From positions 26,676,211 to 26,740,210 of the forward strand of contig CM075104.1 in the NCBI GenBank assembly GCA_037576195.1: a stretch of 64,000 bases of DNA, given 5' to 3'. Below, one piece after another: positions 26,016 to 35,716 of this stretch. Made by a program: the position numbers and the translations under genes. The stretch comes from Phytoseiulus persimilis (taxonomy: Eukaryota > Arthropoda > Arachnida > Mesostigmata > Phytoseiidae). Numbering within the stretch: the first letter of the stretch is position 1; each line of letters begins with the position of its first letter. The notes beneath the pieces were generated by a model that made no database searches, was not told the DNA's origin, and worked only from the letters and a program-made list of their open reading frames with translations.

Positions 26016-28320
26016 TTCATTGATCATGCGAATGAGGACTCGAGAGTTTATGGAATTCCAGATCTGTCGAGCCGCGGGAAATTCATTCTGTCGAGGGCCT
26101 TGGATAGACTGATTGCCGATCCACCGGAGGTCCAACAACTGCCGACCAGTGAGATGTGTGATACCGCGGTTTACCGCCAAACGATAGGCGAAATGGTGGT
26201 GGAGGGGATGCGTAAGAGGGGATATAAGGTAACCGTTCCCCACCGCGCTTTAAGATCATGAGTCCTCGGATGATCGGAGGTGTGGGTCCCCAGTTAACGT
26301 CAAATGTGTCCTGTCAGGTCATTGCTCCTCCCCAATGGGTTTCTGATTTCCAAGCTCACGAGGCTCTGGTAGACAGGCTCAAGCAAATAGATATTGAGCA
26401 CTCCGGATTCATCAAGTCCATCAAGGAAGCCAGAAAACGACTCGACGAGATAAAAATCGATGCCCACAACAAAACACCCGAATCGGAGGAGGAATGGGAG
26501 GACGTAGACACTTCATACGCATCAAATAAATCAATCTCTTCGAAAGGAGCTTCCAGAAAGTCCAGTATTCTCAGCGCAAAGAAGGTATGTCGAGTGTCGA
26601 ATCATGCAGGCTTGCTTTTGCAGCAGGATCTCGGACCTGGTCTAGACACGTTTCTGGGAAGATGGTAACGACTTGTCCCTTCGAGCAGAGCCTGAAGCAA
26701 ATGATGCAAGACAGCGCCAAGAAAAGCTCGAATCCAACCCCGAGATTGGAGCAAGGCAGATCGACGAGGCTGAAAAACAATACGTCGACGAGCGATCCGC
26801 AAACGACCAAGAGTACGTTCGTCAATGGCTTCCTCTATTTCTAGGAGCGCGATATCCTACCCTTCTATAGGTCTTCACCGATGAGAGGATGCGATAAAGC
26901 AATTCCTTCTTAATAGGTACGCGTCAACCCAGAGCTTTGAAGCGCCAAGCAAGCTCAGTAGTTGCATCCGATGCGAAGAAAGACAAGAAGAGCAGCACGC
27001 TTGAAACCGATAAAACCGAATTCGCAAGGTAAGAGGTTCACGTGTGTTGTTTCTGTGATATTGTTGTAGGCATGTTATCGAGACCTTCTCTAACCGATGG
27101 GAGTATCCGCTCCGCAGGTCTCAGAACTCTCGCGTTCAACTGGTGAAAGAACGCAAGGAGATCAAAGACAAGGAACGAAACGAACTGATCAAAGCCAAGC
27201 TCCAGCAGAAACAAATGTCATTCAAAGAAAAAGAAAAGAAACTGCCCAAGCAATCTCAGATGGTGCAGAAGCCCTCGACTTCGAGTGCCAAAACCACCAG
27301 AACTGTAGCCGTCGCAGGAACTACACCGACAGCGTCCGGCTCGAGTGCGAAAAAGCCATCGACTGACAAGCACGCACCTGGGACGTTCGTGAAGCCGGCC
27401 TTGCCAACTGCGTCAGCCCCGTTGTCCGCTGGGAAGAACTTTATTCCCGAGAACTTGCACAATGCGAACAAAGAACGTTTCAACTCGATGCATTCTAAAG
27501 CCTTGGAGGATCGTAGACAAGGAGGACTCGTGAAACAAGCGATGTACCAGAGTATCCTAGCTGCTGGGGAAGAGAATCGCGGCGCAGTCAACTCTACCTT
27601 CCTTGTGAGCTCTTCAACAGGGATTTTTGAATCAAATTCCATTTTTTTTATACGCATGAGGAACTCCTCCCATGGCTAAAATAGCTGAGACCCTGCTAAC
27701 ATGGGTTCATCGATCTTCCAGCCTGGACTAGAGAGCAAACCAGATTTCGACGCTTCTATGGCTCTGAAAGGAATGAAAGACACGTTCGTGGTAGAGTCGG
27801 CATCAAACGCCACTTTTGTCTCGAAACCAGGGCTCTCGCCTTCGAAGAAAAAACAATCAAAAGAGACGACCAACCTTAGCGCATTCCCCGATAGCTTCAA
27901 CGAGTCATACAGAGACTACGGAATCGACGATCTTTGTTCAGATTCTGATAACACCGATGACGAAAATGCACCCACGAAACCCGTAAGATCATCCGGACCC
28001 TCTACCGATAGACTCGAGCCTGTTTCATAGTGACTGGAGGAAACTCGTCCTCTCTCTTTGGAAACGATTCGCGTCAAGTCTAATGATCAACTCTCTTGTT
28101 ACAGGTTCCCAAGTGGGCCGACCTGAAATCGGCTCGTTTCAAGAACAATGTGAAAAAACAACGCACGCTGGGCAAAACAATCACAAAGTACGCCATGGAG
28201 AACATATATGTGCCACCGTCAGTCGACCTTGAAATGATTTTCGAGGAGAAAAGCAAACGATTTGATCGGCATAACGCATCTTCCGGCTTGTGGAACGAAA
28301 CACAGGACTTTATTGTGTAA
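26016..28320 (+). CDS. INCENP-like protein, copy 1 (5' end unresolved)
   Basis: Inner centromere protein scaffolds the chromosomal passenger complex and activates Aurora B through its C-terminal IN-box. Visible exons: about 26016-26228, 26318-26584, 26689-26812, 26917-27028, 27118-27604, 27722-27982, 28105-28320; all phases agree. The acidic lead-in YGIDDLCSDSDNTDDE and the IN-box starting VPKWADLKSARF, then IYVPPSVDLEMIF and RFDRHNASSGLWN, are family hallmarks. A Lys/Glu-rich helix (VQLVKERKEIKDKERN) lies upstream. The residue before the two serines is Ala, where the usual Aurora-target motif is T-S-S. The N-terminal Survivin/Borealin-binding exon and the start codon were not found; 26016 only marks where the frame opens after a stop. 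Copy 2 lies 4 kb downstream. Confidence 0.88.
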
Positions 28321-29565
28321 CGATATTCCGTCATCGTTAAATCCATCCATTCCATCTTCATTCATCAAGCATTGAAGTACCAGACGACCCCCGTCCACTT
28401 GTGGAGGTCTCACATCCGAAGAATCCTTATTTGGTCCTGTGGGGAGCTTTCTCATAGGAGGTTCGCACTTGATGGGAGCTTCACAGTACTCCTACCATAA
28501 CTCAAGTCGCTCATTACTACAGATTCTTGTGCCCAATCACCGCTGGAAGAGGAGCGTGTTTGTAACACCAAACTCGCTAATGGAAGCTTGGCGGAGGGGG
28601 TACTTAGGTCCTCTCAAATATCTGACTAGTAGTGATATCGAAGATAGACAGTCGCATCCCATGCGCGAAAATAAGCTCGGGAGTTTTTTACATCGATCGA
28701 TGTCAAGTGGCAACGTACACATCATGACTCGGAATTTCCTCGGCGTTTGTGGGCGCCGACTTTCTAATAAACTCCTTGCTGCCAATAACATTATACTTCC
28801 TCGAAGCGTGTTCGCCGGAACAGTACGGCGCTTCGGTACTGGGACTTCCACGGCGGTTATTGCGGGAGAATCGTCGAAAGTCTACCTGAGGCTGACCTCA
28901 AGACAAACATGGATGATGGGCTAGATTCGACGCAATCATTCAACTACAACGAGGTTCAGATCTTCTGTACGATGCTGCCGTACTCTCTTCTAGCTCCGAC
29001 TGCATCACAACTAGGCCTTGAAGCGGATCCAGATCCGCAGGATCCGAAATGCGGATCAGCATCCTCAAGACCCGCGCACATTCTATCGTAAAACTTCACC
29101 GGGAAATGGTCGTACGGCGAACACGAGATCCCTGTACTTTGTTCTGGCTATCGCCCGCGTCTCTGTAGCCCGTTGTTGGCAGCCATTCAGCTCGCTCCCT
29201 CAAGTTATGGATGCTTTTTGATGAGAACTGGTTGGCAGCGATCGTGGAATCGTGGCGAACGAATCTGAACTCTCTCTCTTTCAGACCGCTACCTCTCTCC
29301 TTTCACAGTTCTCCAATAAGTTCTCCGGTGTGTGTAATTCACTACCAAGTATCGAACCGCAGTAGCTCAGAAGCAGCTGTCCGAGCTTCAACAGCTGGCT
29401 TTGCTCGGGAGAGGGCTCGTTCGAGATGATATCCCATCAGTATCGCTAAAGGCATATTATACTGGCGTCAGAATATGACCAGTTATATGTTCATTGCAGC
29501 TTTCTTCGGCGCCGGTCAGGGCTGTCGTTCGGCAGTGAACGCACCCGTACCGGAACCAATGTACA

Positions 29566-29649
29566 TTCTATACCAGAGGTCGCCAAGCTTTTTCGCATTG
29601 GCACCCCAGGGGTGCCTCGGTACACAGTTTCTCGGCCCCTGTTCTATAC
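29566..29649. mobile_element. 68-bp hAT-like insertion with 8-bp target duplication
   Basis: Positions 29574-29641 start CAGAGGTCGCC and end CTCGGCCCCTG, giving imperfect terminal inverted repeats of the CAGGGG type. The sequence TTCTATAC flanks it exactly on both sides (29566-29573 and 29642-29649). An 8-bp duplication plus CAG...CTG ends is the hAT superfamily signature. The element is too small to encode anything and must have been mobilised in trans, or be an internally deleted remnant. Confidence 0.75.
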
Positions 29650-29987
29650 AATAAATCGACCTGAAGTTACGGATAGGAGAAAAAAACTTTCGTTTTCTGT
29701 CGGTCACATCTTAGTCTGTACAGGGAAGAAGCCTGTGTCCTGTCATTTTTGACCGCAAAACCTCGCGGATCCGTTCCGAAAAGATCTTGAGTTTCGCAGA
29801 TCTTTGGAACACCTGATCACAACCGATTATTCAATGAGTGCTCTCAAAGTGCGCTAGCATTCTGCCTCTGAGACCGCCTCTTATGGACCTCATCAGGCGT
29901 CTTATCAGCTGCAACTCTGAATCACCTCTTTTGGATGGTTCAAATCAATGCTTCTCCTCGTAGAGCAGATCACCGAACTCTGCACCT

Positions 29988-30230
29988 TTGTTTTCCGGCT
30001 GAACCTCTCAGCCAGCCCTCAGAAGTGTCCCGGAATCCCCTTTCGGTATTGCTTTAGTAACACTCCCTATCGCCTCGCAAATCCCATTGCGGGCGGTGGG
30101 CTTGGGTCTTAAGATGGTTCAGATTTAATTCTGATATAAATTAAATCCTCTTTTTACCACATAAGAAATTTTTGTTGTCGGCCGGGGATCGAACCCGCGA
30201 TTGCTAGCTTAGCGTAGCACCCAAGGAAGG
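29988..30230 (-). mobile_element. tRNA-derived SINE, full-length copy
   Basis: A 243-bp element flanked by a perfect 17-bp duplication, CACCGAACTCTGCACCT, at 29971-29987 and 30231-30247. On the minus strand it begins with a tRNA-like head containing a B box (GGTTCGATCCC, at about 30186-30196) and a GCTA...TAGC anticodon-stem-like hairpin. A tRNA-unrelated body of about 180 bp follows, ending in CAGCCGGAAAACAA. The head, body, and a target duplication typical of LINE-type insertion identify a SINE. The 5' head is shorter than a full tRNA and its A box is degenerate. A second copy lacking the head lies at 58705-58885. Confidence 0.85.
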
Positions 30231-30958
30231 CACCGAACTCTGCACCTGTCGTGGACGAAGAAGCTTGACTCCGCGGGCATTTCCACCGATTGCTGAGGAA
30301 TCCTCGATCAGTTTTTCTACTCCCAGAGATTCACATACGCTTACCGAATCGGTCCTTGAGTATGTGTGTGGTGGAACGGTGCACAAACTGGTTCTCAATT
30401 CAATCAGAGACATCGGAAGTTCCAAACTGCTAGGAACTATGGGATGAGATGATTCTCTTCATCATCGCCATACATGTTTCGCATGCATGCTCGTGTTAGG
30501 ATTCCTTCGGGAATGTCACTTCTTCCACACCTGGTCAGTATCTTCAGGACAGCCGACACAGAGTGATGTAACGAGGAGTTCCTCTGATTGGCTAGCTGGG
30601 AATCATGTAAGAGAGGAGCGGTTAGAATGAATGCACTAACCAGCGTAAGCCGACGCTGGATCTCTCATTCATTGCGTTGAAGAGGCGAGGAGACATCGTC
30701 TAGCCTGTTAGTGGATGGGACACATCAATGCTCACGCCAGCTGGGCTGGGAGGAGGATTGATGGCGGAAAAAATGGTTGCCCTCTCTAATGACTCGAAAA
30801 TATATGGATAACTGAAACCCAGCAGTCCCTCCGCGCTCAGCCGAAGAGCCTCTTGTAATTCAGTGGAACTTTGCGATCGCCTGGCAACGGCGTTCGGGTG
30901 GCTTCCGAACTTCCGACCCGGCATCTGGAGGCTGGCTCAGCGACGCAACTTCCGACGG

Positions 30959-31743
30959 TCAGTGCATCGCGGGAAGAAGGAACTCGGCGGCTTGCGCGGG
31001 TTCGGGACTCTCTAGGTGGGTCGACCGCTTCCAGTCCGCCCTGTTGCGGCGCCGAACGATCTGGCGGTCATGTTCATCCGGCTTCAGCATTGCACGGCCG
31101 ATGGAGTCTGTTACCTGCGCGGACACTCGATCCCCGTTCGAGAGTTGCACGGAAACAACCTCAGCCCCCCCCCCCCCCCCCGTTCTGATGATAATCGAAG
31201 TGTCGTTCCAAGCGTACAGGTGACTCGACTGACTCGCAGCTCGTGAGCGTCGAGAGGGGTTCTCCGAGGAAGACCAAAGAAAACCTCGTTGGGCGATTTG
31301 CCGCTCCGTCTTAGCGTCTATCGAATCCTTGATCGTACGCACCACTCCCTCCGCTTACCCGTTGCTTCGGCGCATCAAAAGAGCGCAAAGTAGACGAGCG
31401 ATGTTCACTTGAGAACAGGATTATGCGTAAAGCTCCGTTGTAGCTCACAAGCGTTTCCGGGGCACCCACTATCCGGAACAACCCTCGAAGGTGACTGATA
31501 AGCGAGGCTGAATTCAGAGGAAACAACTAGTCTGCACCTGTGAATTACGAAACGCTGTCAACGACAATCACAAACGTTTTGCCCCGGCGCGCTTCAGCGG
31601 AATCTATTTGGACTCGAGCCCAATGTTTGTCCGCCAGCGAGCATGGACTCTCACGGGCAAGGTACCTGGATTTCGGCGCCCGACCCGCGGAGATAGGAGA
31701 AGGACTAGAGAACGCGAACCGATTAAACTTCTCTTCGATTTAA
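30959..31743 (-). pseudogene. Ty3/Gypsy-type retrotransposon integrase relic
   Basis: Read leftward on the minus strand, pieces in different frames match the integrase core: HWARVQIDSAEARRGKTF (31743-31540), GAPETLVSYNG (31526-31311) and MVRTIKDSIDAKTE (from 31345), then a C-terminal region with a RVSAQVTDSIGR chromodomain-proximal-like segment. The frames are broken by stops and frameshifts. The second catalytic aspartate, normally in VSDNG, is Tyr here. It is therefore dead. No long terminal repeats or primer-binding site were recognised. Matching reverse transcriptase was not found. Confidence 0.8.
31165..31181. repeat. 17-nt C homopolymer
   Basis: Uninterrupted run of 17 C residues inside the Gypsy integrase relic (poly-Gly in the minus frame). 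It is one of three long G/C homopolymers in the window. Confidence 0.95.
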
Positions 31744-32178
31744 GAAAACAGAACTCAATTCTTGCGATCGTGAATCGATACTGATTCCGTCAGGTAACCC
31801 AGCAAGTTGCGCTGCTTGCCCCAGGGCGAACACCAAGAAGTTTCAAGTGAGCGTTCAGAATCCTGCACCTTCTGCAGGGCGCTCGATGGGATTGACGACA
31901 AACTCACTACCTTTTACGCGGAATCTGATTGACGTCGGTAAAGACCTTCCAGTGAGACTTGATAACAGTGCACCATCGACGAATCTCGGAAGTGCTCTCA
32001 AATATGTGATCGCACTGCTCTTGAAACGACGAGATTTGCTTCGGCCTTTGCTGTGTCAAAGCCTTTTTGTCGTTCCATAGCAAACTGGCTGTCCTTTCTC
32101 ATACTCGAGTGAGGATGATTGAATCATCGAGACAAAGTGAGTTCTGAGATAGCCCAAAACTCGATTGGCATATCGCAG

Positions 32179-34828
32179 TTCGACGCGGATTATTTGGCCA
32201 CCGGGGTTATTTGAGCACGAAGGATATTGAACTTCCAGATCTATCTGCCCGCGGCAAAGCTATCCTGGGTCTAGCTCTGGCGAAGCTAGAATCTGATCCT
32301 CCGGAGATTCCGAAACCGCCACCCAGCGAAAGGTGTAATACCGCGGTTTATCACAAACTGGTTGGCGATACTGTTGTCGAGGGAATGCGTGAAAGAGGGT
32401 ATAAGGTAATCAGCCCTTCTCGGTCGCCCATATGGAAGTGTTCAGGTTACAACATTACCGGGATTCTCAACAAGTCCGACGTCCCGTGTCAGGTCGAACA
32501 TCCGCAACAATGGAGGGCGGATTTCGAAGTCCTCGAAGCAGTGCTTCTCAGGCTCGAACGAAAAGATATCCAGCCGTCGGAATTCCAGCGGTCAATACAG
32601 CGAGCCAGGAAACGCCTCGGAGAGATGAGAATCGACGCGGTTGACAACTCAGAAAAATCAGACGGAGAATGGGAAGACGTCGACACGTCCTGTGCATCCA
32701 GTAAATCTTTTTCTTCGAAAGGCTCCTCTAGGAACTCAAATATGCTCAACGCAAAAAAAGTGAGCTGATTTTTCAATCTACCAACTTTGTGCTCACGCTC
32801 CCCGTGTAAAAATTGAGATTCTTCAATGGAGTCCTCCTCACTCTGAGCAGAGTCTCAAGCAGACGATGCAGGACGGTGCAAAGAAGGGCCCTAATCTATC
32901 ATCACGCTTGGAGTCGAACAAATCGATCAGGCTAAAGAAGAACACATCTACGAGCGACTTTCAAGCTGGCAAAAGTATGGATTTCTCCCACCGAGTGCCA
33001 ATCTTGTTGACGAGCGCGTTGTGCTCCCCCGTCCATCGACTCAATCCGTTTCGTTGACCAGCGAAAAACACTCAGTAAGAATCTCTCATCCAGGTGAAAA
33101 CCAGCCGAGTGCTCTGAAGCGCCAAGCGAGTACGGTGGTTTCCTCTGACGCGAAGAAGGAGAAGAAAACTTCGTCTCACGAAACTGATAAAACGGAATTC
33201 GCGAGGTATAGGGATGGATGTTCATCTGGTTCGGGATGTTTTAATAGCAGGATCTACAGCGCTTTCCTAAACCGCACTCCTCAGTGACCCTTTCCTCGTC
33301 CCAGCTTTTGTGTGAGAGCCGGCCGGTGGTCATGGAACATTTTTCAGTGTTCTTACCCCAGGGAGGAATTGCTGCAGAGGACGTTCCGTTGACACAATGA
33401 GCAACCTCCAATTTGAGAAAAATCCGGGTGAACTCTCGAAGCCAGGGGCGGGCAAAGCGCGGCCCCCTGCTCTAGGCAGTATAAGATTCGATAACATGAA
33501 GCAGGCCTGAATTCGCCGTGGCAATGAGCGGGCGCGATTCTGATTCCGACAAGCGAATGTTCTTGACTTTCCACGATCAGCTCCCATACTAACATCAAGT
33601 TTCGCCGCGCAGGGCTCAGAACTGTCGTGTTCAACTTGTCAAGGAGCGCAAGGAGATCAAGGAGAAGGAGCGGAGCGATTCAATAAAAGCGAAGCTCCAG
33701 CAGAAGCAGATCGCGATGAAGGAGAACGAGAAGGTTCCCAAACGATCGAAACCTGTTCAGAAAACTTCCAGTTCCGCTGCGAAGAGCGTCAGAGCCGCTG
33801 CCGCCGTGGCGGCCGACGCGGCACACGCCAATAAGTCGACGAACCACAAGCAGGCTCCTGGAACACTCGTGAAATCAGCGTTGCTGGCCGCGTCGACTAC
33901 TTCGGCCTCCGGGAAGTTTCTACCGCTCGAAAGCTCCCCATTCGCCAACCAGGGGCGTTTCCATTCGATGCAAGCCAAAGCCTCCGAGGATCGGAGACAT
34001 GGAGGGCTGGCGAAGCAAGCGATGTACCAAAGTATTCTTGCTGCCGGCGAAGAGCTCGGCGGTGCGATCAATTCGACGTTCCTCGTGAGTGTTCCGAAGG
34101 ATGACAACTTCAGGCACCCAACTTTTCTGCTGGACTGCAAAAAAGAAATCATTTCGGATTACGATAAACATGCTCCCAATGAGACTGTGCCGAATTTTCA
34201 GCCTGGAGTCGAAAGCCAGCCAGATTTTGACGCCTCTCTAGCTCTGAAAGGATTAAGAGACACGTTCGTGGTCGGAAAGGCATCAAACGCCACCTTCGTC
34301 TCGAAACCGGGACTCCTTCTCACCCCCTCAAGGAAAAATCCCATCAAAGAAACCGCAGCCTCGTTTCTGGATAGCTTCAATGAAACATTCAGAGATTACG
34401 GCCTCGACGATCTCTGCTCAGACTCTGACAATACTGACGACGAAAGTAAACCCAGTAAACCCGTAAGTTGTCCCATCCCACTCCTTAGTCGAACGCTGAG
34501 CTTCGGGATCAAAATGGGGCTTGCATCTGACGCTTGTAGCATGCTCGCGTGGTTTCCGTAGACTGGGGAGGACAGCGGAGGTCCTGAATTCCTGCGTTTC
34601 CCACCGCAGGTTCCCAAATGGGCACATCTGAAATCAGCTCGGTTCAAGGAAAAGGTGAGCAAGCAACGCCAGTTGAGCAACTCCATCACCAAGTACGGCC
34701 TGCTCAACATTTACATGCCGCCATCAGTCGATCTCGCGATGATCTTTGGAGAGGAGAACGACCGATTCGAGCGTCATAACACGTCGTCGGGCATTTGGAA
34801 CGACACGAAGGACTTCATCAAAAACTGA
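32179..34828 (+). CDS. INCENP-like protein, copy 2 (5' end unresolved)
   Basis: Tandem paralogue of copy 1 with the same role expected: Aurora B activation and centromere/midzone targeting. Exons: about 32179-32405, 32493-32759, 32851-32974, 33094-33205, 33613-34084, 34202-34462, 34610-34828. Four internal exons (267, 124, 112 and 261 nt) have exactly the same length as in copy 1 and all intron phases match. The IN-box begins VPKWAHLKSARF after YGLDDLCSDSDNTDDE and ends RFERHNTSSGIWN, so the T-S-S phosphorylation motif is intact. The protein is rich in Lys, Ser and Ala between 33613 and 34084. The first listed exon starts at a plausible acceptor (TATCGCAG) and lacks an ATG, so 5' exons are missing. 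AATAAA lies at 34905-34910. Confidence 0.9.
33443..33469. mobile_element. 27-bp CAGGGG...CCCCTG relic in INCENP copy 2 intron
   Basis: CAGGGGCGGGCAAAG at the left end and GCGGCCCCCTG at the right end form inverted termini like those of hAT elements. The flanks CTCGAAGC (33435-33442) and CTCTAGGC (33470-33477) agree at six of eight positions, as expected of an aged 8-bp duplication. At this size chance is a real alternative. Confidence 0.4.
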
Positions 34829-35716
34829 TCTATTCGCATTCCACAACATCCGCCTGTGATATGCGTGCACACAGGGCATCTTGGTATTTAACGCGGCGCT
34901 GTTGAATAAAAGCGCAGAGAACGTGCTCATTAGACTCCTGGTGGGGAAAAAATGGCTTGGTGACTCCCTTCGTTAACATTCTTTCAAGTGATGACTCTCC
35001 GTGGCCACGCAAGAGTACGGTATCCTCCGCCTGGGATGTATTGCACACCTGGACCCTAGTCTCGACCCTTTTCCATCTGGGTTTCCGCCGAACCGAGTGG
35101 ATAGAGGATATGTCGTGAATGGTTCACACGAGCGCGTCTAGTGCGCCGAATAGTTTGAATATTGTTTTTGTAGGGAACTCGATCTGTTCCGTTCCAGGGC
35201 GTATTCCACCTTTCCAGCCTCGACAGTCCATATCCGCAGCCTTCCTCTTAACGAACAAACCACCAAACCTACCTCTTCCGGGTTCCGTCGAAAACTCCTC
35301 TATCTCGTTCTCCTGAGGATGCCGCCGTCGCCATGAGCTACGGAAAGCGGTAATGCTATGCTCCCCATTCGTGAAATTGAGACCTGATGCGATTCTCGAC
35401 AAATCATCAGTCCAGCTAATGGGAAAGTGAGAATCCCTCAAAGACGCTCCCCCATGTATCCCTTTGAGTCGTTATTGGGTCGGTCAGAATGGGGCCTTTC
35501 GTCGAGAGGAATCCACTACTAAAGACTGTAAAGAGATGTATGGGCTCTGAGAAACGCGCTTCTCAGGCAACTCTTCCTCGGAAGGCTCCACTCCGATCTC
35601 GACGTTCAACAAAATGAGCTGAAAGCGACTTGAGGACGAATTGTACAAGCCAACGATAAATAATCGCTATGGCTCATGTTCGAATCATCGCGCCGAATGA
35701 GACTCCGAATACAAAG
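34829..35716. other. Intergenic stretch between INCENP copy 2 and MRPS31
   Basis: Contains the copy 2 3' UTR with AATAAA at 34905-34910. Beyond that I see no coding or repeat signal. The upstream region of MRPS31, including its promoter, must lie in the right-hand part. Confidence 0.5.

Larger units (their letters stand above)
28321..32178. other. Intergenic region between INCENP copies, rich in mobile-element relics
   Basis: No intact gene is recognised. Open frames on both strands around 28.4-28.9 kb overlap each other and match nothing I know. The region holds a 68-bp hAT-like insertion, a full-length SINE, a C homopolymer and a Ty3/Gypsy integrase relic, all listed separately. A BamHI-like GGATCC/GCGGATC cluster lies near 29.03-29.07 kb. 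Confidence 0.6.

Noticed and set aside
28439-28924. 161-codon plus-strand frame after INCENP copy 1
   Set aside because: The opposite strand is open over the same interval, there are no splice or start features, and no family is recognised.
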